Source: Chitinophagales bacterium
GTDB lineage: Bacteria > Bacteroidota > Bacteroidia > Chitinophagales > LD1
DNA: 64,000 nt
Reading direction: 5' to 3'
Assembly: GCA_016787045.1 (NCBI GenBank)
Contig: JAEUVA010000003.1
Coordinates: 1 to 64,000, forward strand
Numbering within the stretch: the first letter of the stretch is position 1; each line of letters opens with the position of its first letter. The position numbers were made by a program, and so were the translations under genes. Below, piece after piece: positions 34,275 through 41,483 of the stretch. The notes below the pieces were generated by a model. It searched no databases. It was not told where the DNA came from and was given only the letters and a program-made list of their open reading frames with translations.

Positions 34275-35555
34275 ATGCTTTTCATCGGTTTCATTATTGG
34301 CGCAGTGGTAGGCGCGGTGCAAGCCGCAGCGGGGGCGGCTATTAGTACCGGGCTAAGCGCGGTAGGGTTGGGTGGGCGGCTGGCTTATGGCACCTACCTC
34401 AATACTGTGCGGGCTATAGTGCTGCTGGGCCGTGGGGCAGGTGCAGCCGGAGCCGCGGGCGGGGGCTTGGGTGGGTTTGGGGGTGGCAGCTTTAGTGGTG
34501 GTGGGGCAAGCGGCAGTTGGGGAGGCAATACTGCATCTAATAACCAAACACCCACTCCAACCCCTACCAATCAAGCACAAACCCCCGATGAGTTGCCAAG
34601 CAGCGGTGCATCCGGCACTCAAATTACCAGCGGTAACGATTTTATGGAAGGCGAGTATGACCCGTTGGTAATTACCAGTACCAGAGGCAACAACATAGAC
34701 TGGAGCAATATAGGAGGCATAGGCACCGGCATTGCCAGTGGTACACACCTAATGCCACAGATAGAAATTATCTATCCCAAAAGTACCAACGCAGGCAAAA
34801 TACTAAACACCGGCCGGGTGCTGCAACCCGCCATAACTCCCAACCCCGCTTGGATGCAAGGCGGGCACCTGATACCCCGCCCCGGTGTTATCAACACCCT
34901 GCCGCAAGATGCCATTATGAGCGGCATACAAGCATCGGGGCAGATAAGAGTTGAAGATGACGCGCTCACTTGGGAAGAAATAGAACAACTCTTTAAAGAA
35001 AACTTAGATGCTTTTTTAGATAAGCTACGTGAAGTGCGTAAGGTATTTGCTGATGTAGCACCTTATATGGTTATGGCTTTTAGCCCGGGATTTGCCCCCT
35101 ATGGCCTGGCGGGCTTAATGCTGATACCCGAAGCGCGCAGAAGGTTTGTGAAGCTGATAGAAGTAGTCAACCAACTGCATGAAGACCCGCTCACCGAAAT
35201 GATGCTTGCCATGCTGGGCATGTACCCTGCCTTTGGAGATATAGTGGACCTGGTGAATGGCCTGTTGGATTTAACCAAGGGCAAAGTAGGCAGCGCATTA
35301 CTCAGCTTTGCCAGTGCAGTACCGGTGGTAGGAAACGCAACCACAATAACGCGCATTGGAGCAGTGGCTAAAAAGATAGCTGCCAGTCGTAAACTACTAA
35401 AAAGTGCAGCACGGCTGCGTAAGCGGGCATGGAGCTTGTACAAAAGCAAGTTTAGTTCTAAAACACGAAAGCATATTTTTGGCGGAGATATAAATAATGC
35501 TGGTCGTGCAAGTGGCGTTCAAATGTCCACTTGCAGGTGGCGAAGCCACCTATAG
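34275..35555 (+). CDS. Polymorphic-toxin-like protein with truncated EndoU-like C-terminus
   Basis: A 426-aa protein. It starts with a Gly/Ala-rich hydrophobic stretch (about 1-45), then a Gly/Ser-rich linker and a low-complexity N/P/T region (about 50-115). A helical domain follows (about 230-390) with GDIVDLVNGLLDLTKGKVGSALLSFASAVPVVGNATTITRI, which is the pre-toxin pattern seen just before the toxin module in polymorphic toxins. The C-terminus KHIFGGDINNAGRASGV (His400 on) resembles the opening of bacterial EndoU nuclease domains, but only about 16 residues remain before a palindromic repeat supplies the last 11 codons and a stop. The toxin is therefore probably inactive in this state. Pre-toxin recognition is moderately firm, EndoU identity tentative. 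Confidence 0.65.
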   Translation: MLFIGFIIGAVVGAVQAAAGAAISTGLSAVGLGGRLAYGTYLNTVRAIVLLGRGAGAAGAAGGGLGGFGGGSFSGGGASGSWGGNTASNNQTPTPTPTNQAQTPDELPSSGASGTQITSGNDFMEGEYDPLVITSTRGNNIDWSNIGGIGTGIASGTHLMPQIEIIYPKSTNAGKILNTGRVLQPAITPNPAWMQGGHLIPRPGVINTLPQDAIMSGIQASGQIRVEDDALTWEEIEQLFKENLDAFLDKLREVRKVFADVAPYMVMAFSPGFAPYGLAGLMLIPEARRRFVKLIEVVNQLHEDPLTEMMLAMLGMYPAFGDIVDLVNGLLDLTKGKVGSALLSFASAVPVVGNATTITRIGAVAKKIAASRKLLKSAARLRKRAWSLYKSKFSSKTRKHIFGGDINNAGRASGVQMSTCRWRSHL

Positions 35556-35570
35556 AGCAAGGGGGATGTA
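35523..35570. repeat. REP-like palindromic unit 1 (truncates toxin gene)
   Basis: Contains ccacttgc followed by the 7-bp hairpin aggtggc-gaa-gccacct and ctatagag, then a G-rich run. ccacttgc and ctatagag also occur in unit 2 at about 35710-35755. It begins exactly where the EndoU-like reading is lost. Confidence 0.5.
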
Positions 35571-35596
35571 TGCCACAGTAAAAGATACGCTTTACA

Positions 35597-35706
35597 ATGA
35601 CGCTCAACTCTGTGCGGATGCCCACCCAATGGCCCAGCGGAGTTTACCAAGCCACCATCAAACGTGGAGAAACAACCATAGCCACAGGCAGGGTGGTCAA
35701 AAATTA
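35597..35706 (+). pseudogene. Orphan T9SS C-terminal-domain-like tail
   Basis: A 36-codon reading whose end, SGVYQATIKRGETTIATGRV followed by VKN and a stop, looks like the last strands of a type A T9SS sorting domain (GxYxxxIxxG...KVVK). A TAA in frame 15 bp upstream cuts it off from any larger gene. Either it is the relic of a cargo gene or a leftover C-terminal module of the damaged toxin locus. Confidence 0.45.
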
Positions 35707-35720
35707 GAGCCACTTGCGGG

Positions 35721-35783
35721 GCTGCATTATCCCCTCTATAGAGGGGGTGCGCAGCCATTAGCCAAGCAGGGTGTGTTGTATTC
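35721..35783. repeat. REP-like palindromic unit 2
   Basis: Outer arms gctgc (35721-35725) and gcagc (35751-35755) enclose the perfect 16-bp palindrome cccctctatagagggg (35731-35746). It is followed by agcagggtgtgttgtattc (35765-35783), which recurs almost exactly after unit 3. Confidence 0.7.
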
Positions 35784-35865
35784 CTCTTTTCCCAATAAGC
35801 AACAATAACCACAGGCAGAGTAGTCAAGCAATAACCATGTTTCCCATAAATTACAATGTGGTTCT

Positions 35866-35930
35866 GCATTCCTCCCCTCTCCGAGAGGGGAGTGTGTGAG
35901 CAAGAGGCGCAGCAGGGGTGTGTTGTATTC
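35866..35930. repeat. REP-like palindromic unit 3
   Basis: A perfect inverted repeat of ctcccctctc and gagaggggag around one central C (35872-35892), followed by agcaggggtgtgttgtattc (35911-35930). The same layout as unit 2 shows the two are related copies. Confidence 0.7.
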
Positions 35931-36180
35931 AGTCCTCCCTTCGTTAGGAGAGTTTCATTCCTCTTTTTCTAATAAGCCACAGTAATCAAACAATAAATTT
36001 TTTCTATGCGGCTCATCATCACCACCGCCCATGAAGAAACAGGCGTTATCAAAATCGGGCAACGGAGCGCTAAAAACTAAAAGGTGTTTGAGCTTGTACA
36101 GCCATTGCGTTGGCGAGTTCTTTTAGTTTAGCGAAGTGAACAGATTTTTAGCCCTGTTTCTTCACCGGTTTGAACTTTTC

Positions 36181-36206
36181 GTTCTTTTGGTTCAAGCCAA
36201 AAGAAC
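36181..36206. repeat. 10-bp inverted repeat
   Basis: gttcttttgg and ccaaaagaac are perfect complements around the six-base loop ttcaag. It lies 91 bp before the ceramidase-like start. No T-run follows on the plus strand, so a plain terminator is doubtful. Confidence 0.7.
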
Positions 36207-36297
36207 AAAAATACAGAAGCAAAAAGCCACCGGCCCAACAGGCCTGCTCCTAAATCGCTTCGGGGGCTGTGTTGCATTCCCCATATATCATTGCTGC

Positions 36298-37671
36298 ATG
36301 TGGAATGGCCGCTTCTTCAAAATATTTATCGTTTTGATGGTAGTGCTCCTATTGTTGTTCTTGACATTGTTTAAGCTCTACAACACCACACCTATAGAAC
36401 AAACCGCAATATTCAACCGGCAAATGTGGCTGACGGACTCTTTGTTGGCAGAAAGTAAATCAGCGGACACCACTTCACTTTTTGAAGCCGGATGGAGCAA
36501 GGTTAGTTTAATACCGCCATTTACCACCCCCATAGCTATAGATGCTCACCGAAAAGGTCGTCATTTTGAGGGCATACATGACTCAGTTTATGTACGCGCA
36601 TTTGTTTTCAAAAAAGGAAACACCAAGGTGGCCTTTATCTCTGCCGACCTGCTCATTATTCCGTCAACGGTTACCCAACTGGCAGATAGTATGTTAACCC
36701 AAAATGGGTTTAATCATTCTAACATTTACTACACTGCTACACACACCCACAGCAGCATAGGTGGCTGGCATAATAGTTATGTGGGAGAAATTTTTGCCGG
36801 CAAATACGATGCACGGGTGCCGGAGTTTATAGCCCACCAAATCAAAGCAGTTATACTGGAGGCAGAGAAAAAATGTCTGCCGACTACCATAGGTTACGCA
36901 GAAGCGGGTACTACAAAACTGGTGTACAACCGCTTGGTAACAGACATGGCGCACCTGCCCGATTCAACGGGGAAAATTGATTCCATTGTTCGTATAATCA
37001 AACTACAAAACAGTGTCGGACAAACTGCGGTCATAGCTACTTACTCGGCACACAATACGGTTTATCATGAGTCGCTCATGCAACTATCTGGGGATTGGTG
37101 CGGACAAATGATGAAAAATATAGAAGCAAGTGGTACGGTTGATTTTTGCTCTTTTAGTGCAGGAGCCGTGGGCAGCCATGGCCCCTACAAAGCATCGGAC
37201 CAAGATGAGGCCGAGGCAAAATACATGGCCAATGGCGTAAGTGAAGCGGTAAAGAATTGCTTAGATACACTCGGCACACACGCGGCAAATAATTTATATA
37301 TGATACGTCTGCCGCTTTTGCTCAACCCACCCAACCTGAAACTGAACAAATACATCTCACTCCGGCCATGGGTTTTTCATTTTTTGTTTGGTAAAGAAAT
37401 GATATATGTAAATTATTTGCAATTAGATGCCATACCGTTCATTGGTTTACCCTGCGATTTTTCGGGCGAAATAACGGCAGAACTGATGGAGGAGCATCCG
37501 GCTATTTCTCCATTCATTGTGACCAGCTTCAATGGAGGATACATAGGGTATGTAACACACAGCAAACACGAAAACCTAAATACCTACGAAACCCAAACTA
37601 TGAACTGGTTTGGCCCCGGCACCGGAAACCATTTTAAGCAATTGATAGAAAAAATGGTATTACGCCATTAG
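36298..37671 (+). CDS. Neutral/alkaline ceramidase-like membrane-anchored hydrolase
   Basis: A 457-aa protein from the ATG at 36298; a longer in-frame reading from 36136 runs through an intergenic inverted repeat and is rejected. It has an N-terminal membrane anchor (about 8-26), then the catalytic domain pattern of neutral ceramidases: VYVRAFVFKKGNTKVAFISADLLIIP, the zinc-binding YYTATHTHSSIGGWH, and SFSAGAVGSHGP. Later motifs include LPCDFSGEITAEL and TSFNGGYIGYVTHSKH. The family hydrolyses ceramides, and many Bacteroidota make sphingolipids. The protein is shorter than classical neutral ceramidases (about 650-700 aa) because the C-terminal Ig-like domain is absent. Substrate inferred only. 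Confidence 0.82.
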   Translation: MWNGRFFKIFIVLMVVLLLLFLTLFKLYNTTPIEQTAIFNRQMWLTDSLLAESKSADTTSLFEAGWSKVSLIPPFTTPIAIDAHRKGRHFEGIHDSVYVRAFVFKKGNTKVAFISADLLIIPSTVTQLADSMLTQNGFNHSNIYYTATHTHSSIGGWHNSYVGEIFAGKYDARVPEFIAHQIKAVILEAEKKCLPTTIGYAEAGTTKLVYNRLVTDMAHLPDSTGKIDSIVRIIKLQNSVGQTAVIATYSAHNTVYHESLMQLSGDWCGQMMKNIEASGTVDFCSFSAGAVGSHGPYKASDQDEAEAKYMANGVSEAVKNCLDTLGTHAANNLYMIRLPLLLNPPNLKLNKYISLRPWVFHFLFGKEMIYVNYLQLDAIPFIGLPCDFSGEITAELMEEHPAISPFIVTSFNGGYIGYVTHSKHENLNTYETQTMNWFGPGTGNHFKQLIEKMVLRH

Positions 37672-37808
37672 CGAGCGGGAATAAAAACGGCTGAATCTGC
37701 TTAGTGCTTGCCTGCATCCATAGGGGGCAGTATTTTTTACAGAACCCATACAAAGAAGTTTACATAGAGATTGGTAAAACTCATTGTAAAAAAAAATCAC
37801 CTCTTTTT

Positions 37809-38519
37809 TTATGTCAGTTGTCTTTTCAACTTCAGTTTTATGTTGTCATAAACCAATCCGATGAGTAGCAAGATACCGGCAAACAACAATACATAGAGAT
37901 GAATGGAGGAGTAAAAAATGCCACCAAGCAAGCCACCCAAAAAGAAAAAGCTAATGATGGTCAAACGAAGTTTTATGGAAGAATAGAGCTTCTCTTTTTG
38001 ATCCTTTAGTTGGTAAAAAAATAGTTGTGAAAGTTCTATACCCAAGTCGGTAAACAACCCGGTTAAATGGGTGGTACGAACAGTTGCGTTCGAAATGGTA
38101 GTAACTAACGAGTTTTGCAGCCCCATTGCAAATAGTAGCGAGTAGGCCAAAACGTTTGGCGAAGTAACTAATATTTTTTGCCCAAAAACAGCCACTAAGA
38201 TTAGCATCACCGATTCTATAACAACCGGAATTCTGTATATAAATCGTTCGTTTATTTTGCTGACAAGCTCAATAGAAAAACTTGAAAAAAAAGAGCCCAA
38301 AAAGAAAAACGAAATGTACAAAAAGTAGTGAATGGCCTCTGCGAAATTCTGTTTAAAAACTTCGTCCACAAAAAAGGCAAAATGCCCGGTAACATTGGTG
38401 GTTAGCTTCTGTACGGCTAAAAAACCAGCCACATTTACAACACCCGCCACAAAAGAAAGTAAAGAAGCAATACGCAGATTGTGAGCCAGTGTTCTTGCAT
38501 TGCCGTGGTGTCTGAACAT
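37809..38519 (-). CDS. DUF1275 (YoaK-family) membrane protein
   Basis: A 236-aa polytopic membrane protein from the Met at 38519. About six hydrophobic spans; the family signature is LLSFVAGVVNVAGFLAVQKLTTNVTGHFA near the N-terminus and AMGLQNSLVTTISNATVRTTHLTG in the middle. Function of DUF1275 proteins is unknown. A start 90 bp upstream adds a non-conserved extension and is not preferred. Confidence 0.85.
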   Translation of the reverse strand: MFRHHGNARTLAHNLRIASLLSFVAGVVNVAGFLAVQKLTTNVTGHFAFFVDEVFKQNFAEAIHYFLYISFFFLGSFFSSFSIELVSKINERFIYRIPVVIESVMLILVAVFGQKILVTSPNVLAYSLLFAMGLQNSLVTTISNATVRTTHLTGLFTDLGIELSQLFFYQLKDQKEKLYSSIKLRLTIISFFFLGGLLGGIFYSSIHLYVLLFAGILLLIGLVYDNIKLKLKRQLT

Positions 38520-38671
38520 GGATTTTTGTTTAAGAAATTTGGTCTGGCGATGAAGATCAAACGCACGGCACGAAGCTAAAAAAAGCGCAAAAGGTAATTG
38601 GGGCAGCAAAAAACTTTTGGTTTGCCAATGGAGTTTCGCAAAAACACAAGACCTTACTACTATTGCCCACT

Positions 38672-39064
38672 ATGCATACCAACATAAAAACATACCACGC
38701 CAAACTACCGGCACCCGACCGCAAAATTTGCGAACGGCTATATGCCGAAATTGACCAAGCACTACCAGCAGCCGAGAGTAAAGTATGGCATGGGCACCCG
38801 GTATGGTTTATCAACGGCAACCCTATTGTGGGGTATGATAAACTGAAAGATGCTGTGCGGTTAATGTTTTGGAGCGGTGCCGATTTTGAAGAAGAAGCAC
38901 TACAACCCGGTACCGGTAAGTTTAAAGATGCCTCTATTCGCTATACAGATGTAGCGCAAATCAACGCTACTCATCTTCAGCGATGGCTCACCAAAGCCCA
39001 ACACATACAGTGGGACTACAAAAACATTGTAAAGCGCAAGGGCAAGTTAGACCGGTTGATGTAG
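38672..39064 (+). CDS. DUF1801 domain protein
   Basis: A 130-aa cytoplasmic protein from the ATG at 38672 (an in-frame TTG lies 9 bp upstream). The DUF1801 / YdhG-like pattern is visible: AEIDQALPAAESKVWHGHPVWFINGNPIVGY and KDAVRLMFWSGADFEEEAL. The fold is known from structures but the role is not. A second DUF1801 protein is encoded at 60178. Confidence 0.85.
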   Translation: MHTNIKTYHAKLPAPDRKICERLYAEIDQALPAAESKVWHGHPVWFINGNPIVGYDKLKDAVRLMFWSGADFEEEALQPGTGKFKDASIRYTDVAQINATHLQRWLTKAQHIQWDYKNIVKRKGKLDRLM

Positions 39065-39069
39065 CCAGC

Positions 39070-39104
39070 AAAAAAGAAGCGCCACGTACCCCGGAGCGCT
39101 TTAC
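39070..39104. terminator. Probable bidirectional terminator
   Basis: A 6-bp stem aagcgc/gcgctt (39077-39082 with 39096-39101) lies between the convergent DUF1801 and peroxiredoxin genes. On the minus strand it is followed by TCTTTTTT; on the plus strand the downstream sequence is T-rich but broken (ttacttt). Confidence 0.7.
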
Positions 39105-39127
39105 TTTAATATTGAAAGGTATTGGAA

Positions 39128-39760
39128 TTAGTTTTTGGCTAAGTACTCTGCCACAGCATCGTGCGTATCCTTCATACCCGCTTTGCCTACAGCCCAGTTG
39201 GCGGGGCATACCTCACCGTTAGTTTCAAAAAAGATAAGGGCATCTAATGTGCGCAGTGCTTCGTCAATATTACGACCAAGCGGCAGGTTGTTGACCAGCT
39301 GGTGTTGCACTATGCCGTTTTTATCTATCAAAAACAAACCACGGTAGGCAATCAACTCGGCTGTAGATTGCATTTGGTTGTTTTCGTCATAAAAATATTC
39401 GCCATTCAGCACATCGTAGTTGGCCGAAATGGTCTTGCTCGTATCGGCCACTAGCGGATAGGTAACGCCTTGTATGCCCCCTTTGTTTTTGGGTAGTTGC
39501 AGCCAGCCCCAGTGGCTCTGCTCAGTATCTGTACTGCATGCTACTACGGCACAATTACGCTGCTCAAACTCGCTTAATTTTTCTTGAAATGCATGCAACT
39601 CAGTTGGGCATACAAACGTGAAATCTTTAGGATAAAAAAAGAGTACTACATACTTTTTTCCAATGTACTGTTCTAACGAAAAATCTTCTACAAACGTACC
39701 GCCATTGATGACTGCCTGTGCTTTGAAAACGGGGGCTTTTTTGCCTACTAATACTGCCAT
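39128..39760 (-). CDS. Typical 2-Cys peroxiredoxin
   Basis: A 210-aa AhpC/TSA-family thiol peroxidase. The peroxidatic Cys51 is in FTFVCPTE and the resolving Cys185 in NGEVCPANW near the C-terminus, with Arg in the expected VACSTDTEQSHWGW context. It reduces H2O2 and organic peroxides in the cytoplasm. No dedicated reductase is adjacent. Confidence 0.96.
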   Translation of the reverse strand: MAVLVGKKAPVFKAQAVINGGTFVEDFSLEQYIGKKYVVLFFYPKDFTFVCPTELHAFQEKLSEFEQRNCAVVACSTDTEQSHWGWLQLPKNKGGIQGVTYPLVADTSKTISANYDVLNGEYFYDENNQMQSTAELIAYRGLFLIDKNGIVQHQLVNNLPLGRNIDEALRTLDALIFFETNGEVCPANWAVGKAGMKDTHDAVAEYLAKN

Positions 39761-39848
39761 TTTTTTATTGTTTAAGTGATAAAATGTGTTTTGCGGGCGC
39801 GAATATAAACGGCACCACGGTACTTCCTATTGATTGAAGTCAGCCGGG

Positions 39849-40334
39849 CTACTGATTTATTTCTTTGAGCCGCTCCAACACATAATACACCGCAGGGCAG
39901 GTGGTACTATTTTGGTGGGTAGTGTGTTTGTAATCAAAAAACTCATGGCTATCGGTATAGGGATATTTTTCGCAATCGCGGGGGCGGGCTTCGTAGATGC
40001 TGCAATAATTATCGGCACCCAAAAACGGACACGGACTTTTTTTTACCACATAATCTCCATCTTCATCTAAGCGCAGGTAAGTATCTATCAACTCGCTCTG
40101 CTTCATGCCTAAGTATTTGGCTATGCGCACCAGGTCGGGTGTTTTAAAGCGGGGCGAAATAGTTTTGCAGCAATTAGCACATTTCAGGCAATCAATTTTT
40201 GTAAAGGCCTCATCGTGCAGGGCAGGAAGTTGGCTTACGATACCTTTTTTGCGCGCGGCTTTATCTAAAAACTGCCGGTTTTCTTTCTTCTTTTTTTGCG
40301 CTTCGGCAGCCCAAATTTGCTCATTAAATTTCAC
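39849..40334 (-). CDS. YkgJ-family cysteine cluster protein
   Basis: A 161-aa protein with a lysine-rich N-terminus and the YkgJ metal-binding pattern CxxCxxCC (CLKCANCC), then CPFLGADNYCSIYEARPRDCEKYPY. These Cys residues probably bind zinc or an iron-sulfur centre; function unknown. The start is GTG at 40334. Confidence 0.87.
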   Translation of the reverse strand: MKFNEQIWAAEAQKKKKENRQFLDKAARKKGIVSQLPALHDEAFTKIDCLKCANCCKTISPRFKTPDLVRIAKYLGMKQSELIDTYLRLDEDGDYVVKKSPCPFLGADNYCSIYEARPRDCEKYPYTDSHEFFDYKHTTHQNSTTCPAVYYVLERLKEINQ

Positions 40335-40394
40335 GGAACCAAAGTAGGTTTAATTTTTTTGGTGGATAGATGCCAATTAGCACTCAGCAAATGC

Positions 40395-41354
40395 CTACAT
40401 CAAACCTTCCAGTATTTTGTCTATGGGCAACCCTTCGGCCTCGGCCTTGTAGTTTTTAAACACGCGGTGGCGAAGCACGGGCAGGGCAATGGCTTTCACA
40501 TCGTCTATATCGGGGCTGTATTTGCCGTTAATGGCGGCATGGCATTTGGCACCAAGCACCAGGTATTGCGAGGCGCGTGGGCCAGCTCCCCAACCAATGT
40601 AATTGTTGACAGCTGCCGGTGAACCGGTGCGATTAGGGCGGGTGTTGTTGACTAAGCGTACAGCGTATTCCAACACATTATCGGCAATAGGTATTTTGCG
40701 GATAAGCTGCTGGAAGTACAGAATTTCGGCAGCCGTCATTTTTTTGCTCAGCGTTACTTTGCTGCCGGCAGTGGTGCTTTTAACCACGTTTATTTCTTCT
40801 TCGTAAGAGGGGTAATCTAGGTTTATAGAAAACATAAACCGATCTAACTGCGCCTCCGGCAGCGGATAGGTACCTTCTTGCTCTATGGGGTTTTGTGTGG
40901 CCAGTACAAAGAAGGGTAAATCTAAGGCGTGTTTTTTTCCGCTCACGGTTACACTGCGTTCTTGCATGGCCTCTAACAAAGCTGATTGGGTTTTGGGTGG
41001 TGTACGGTTAATCTCATCGGCCAATACAATATTGGCAAACACAGGGCCGCGATTAAAACGGAAGTGGCGGTTTTCGTCCAAAATTTCGGAACCGATGATA
41101 TCGCTCGGCATCAGGTCGGGGGTAAACTGTATGCGGTTAAATCCTAAATCCAGCACATCGGCAATGGTATGCACCATCAGCGTTTTGGCTAAGCCGGGCA
41201 CACCTATCAGTAAGCTATGGCCATCGCAAAACACCGAAATGAGAATGTTTTTCACCACTTCGTTTTGGCCCACAATCACACGGCCTACCTCGTTGGTCAG
41301 TTCTTTATACTTGGCGGCAAATGCATTTAAACCCTCTACATCAGAATTATACAT
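40395..41354 (-). CDS. MoxR-family AAA+ ATPase
   Basis: A 319-aa chaperone-like ATPase: Walker A GVPGLAKT (about 57-64), Walker B VLADEINRTPPKTQSALLEAM and sensor ATQNPIEQEGTYPLPEAQLDRF. MoxR proteins act with VWA-domain partners and often sit with DUF58 and BatA/BatD genes; none is present here. It is divergent from the giant repeat protein across a 129-bp gap containing a 14-bp palindrome. Confidence 0.94.
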   Translation of the reverse strand: MYNSDVEGLNAFAAKYKELTNEVGRVIVGQNEVVKNILISVFCDGHSLLIGVPGLAKTLMVHTIADVLDLGFNRIQFTPDLMPSDIIGSEILDENRHFRFNRGPVFANIVLADEINRTPPKTQSALLEAMQERSVTVSGKKHALDLPFFVLATQNPIEQEGTYPLPEAQLDRFMFSINLDYPSYEEEINVVKSTTAGSKVTLSKKMTAAEILYFQQLIRKIPIADNVLEYAVRLVNNTRPNRTGSPAAVNNYIGWGAGPRASQYLVLGAKCHAAINGKYSPDIDDVKAIALPVLRHRVFKNYKAEAEGLPIDKILEGLM

Positions 41355-41385
41355 GATATTTTTTTATACAGTAAATAATAGCGTG

Positions 41386-41399
41386 GCAAGCATGCTTGC
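41386..41399. promoter_or_regulatory. Possible operator palindrome
   Basis: gcaagcatgcttgc is a perfect 14-bp palindrome midway between the divergent moxR-like and repeat-protein genes. The position suits a regulator site; no regulator is known and chance is possible. Confidence 0.3.
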
Positions 41400-41483
41400 T
41401 ATACGAGCAAAGAAAGAAAAGGAAAGCAACACCGCAACCCGCTTACCGATAATTTGCTTTTTTTGGGCGAAGAATTAAAGCCC

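Larger units (their letters stand above)
35556..36297. other. Repeat- and remnant-filled non-coding region (742 bp)
   Basis: No intact gene. Contents in order: the end of repeat unit 1; an orphan reading similar to a T9SS C-terminal tail (35597-35706); repeat unit 2 (about 35710-35783); a degenerate second copy of that tail ending at about 35834; repeat unit 3 (about 35866-35930); a third, shorter tail copy (about 35979-35997); and an inverted repeat at 36181-36206 just before the ceramidase-like gene. A 24-codon reading at 36006-36077 is too short to support. Confidence 0.6.

Noticed and set aside
35497..35808. A 103-codon plus-strand reading through the repeats
   Set aside because: It is made of repeat sequence and has no domain; a different frame gives the sensible T9SS-tail-like peptide.
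36136..36297. Longer N-terminus for the ceramidase-like protein
   Set aside because: The extension reads through an inverted repeat and lacks a signal sequence; the membrane anchor follows the ATG at 36298.
37740..37806. A-rich and T-rich runs after the DUF1275 gene as a terminator
   Set aside because: The possible stem consists only of A-T pairs, so it cannot be supported.
38520..38609. Longer N-terminus for the DUF1275 protein
   Set aside because: The extra 30 residues are not membrane-like and precede the family start.
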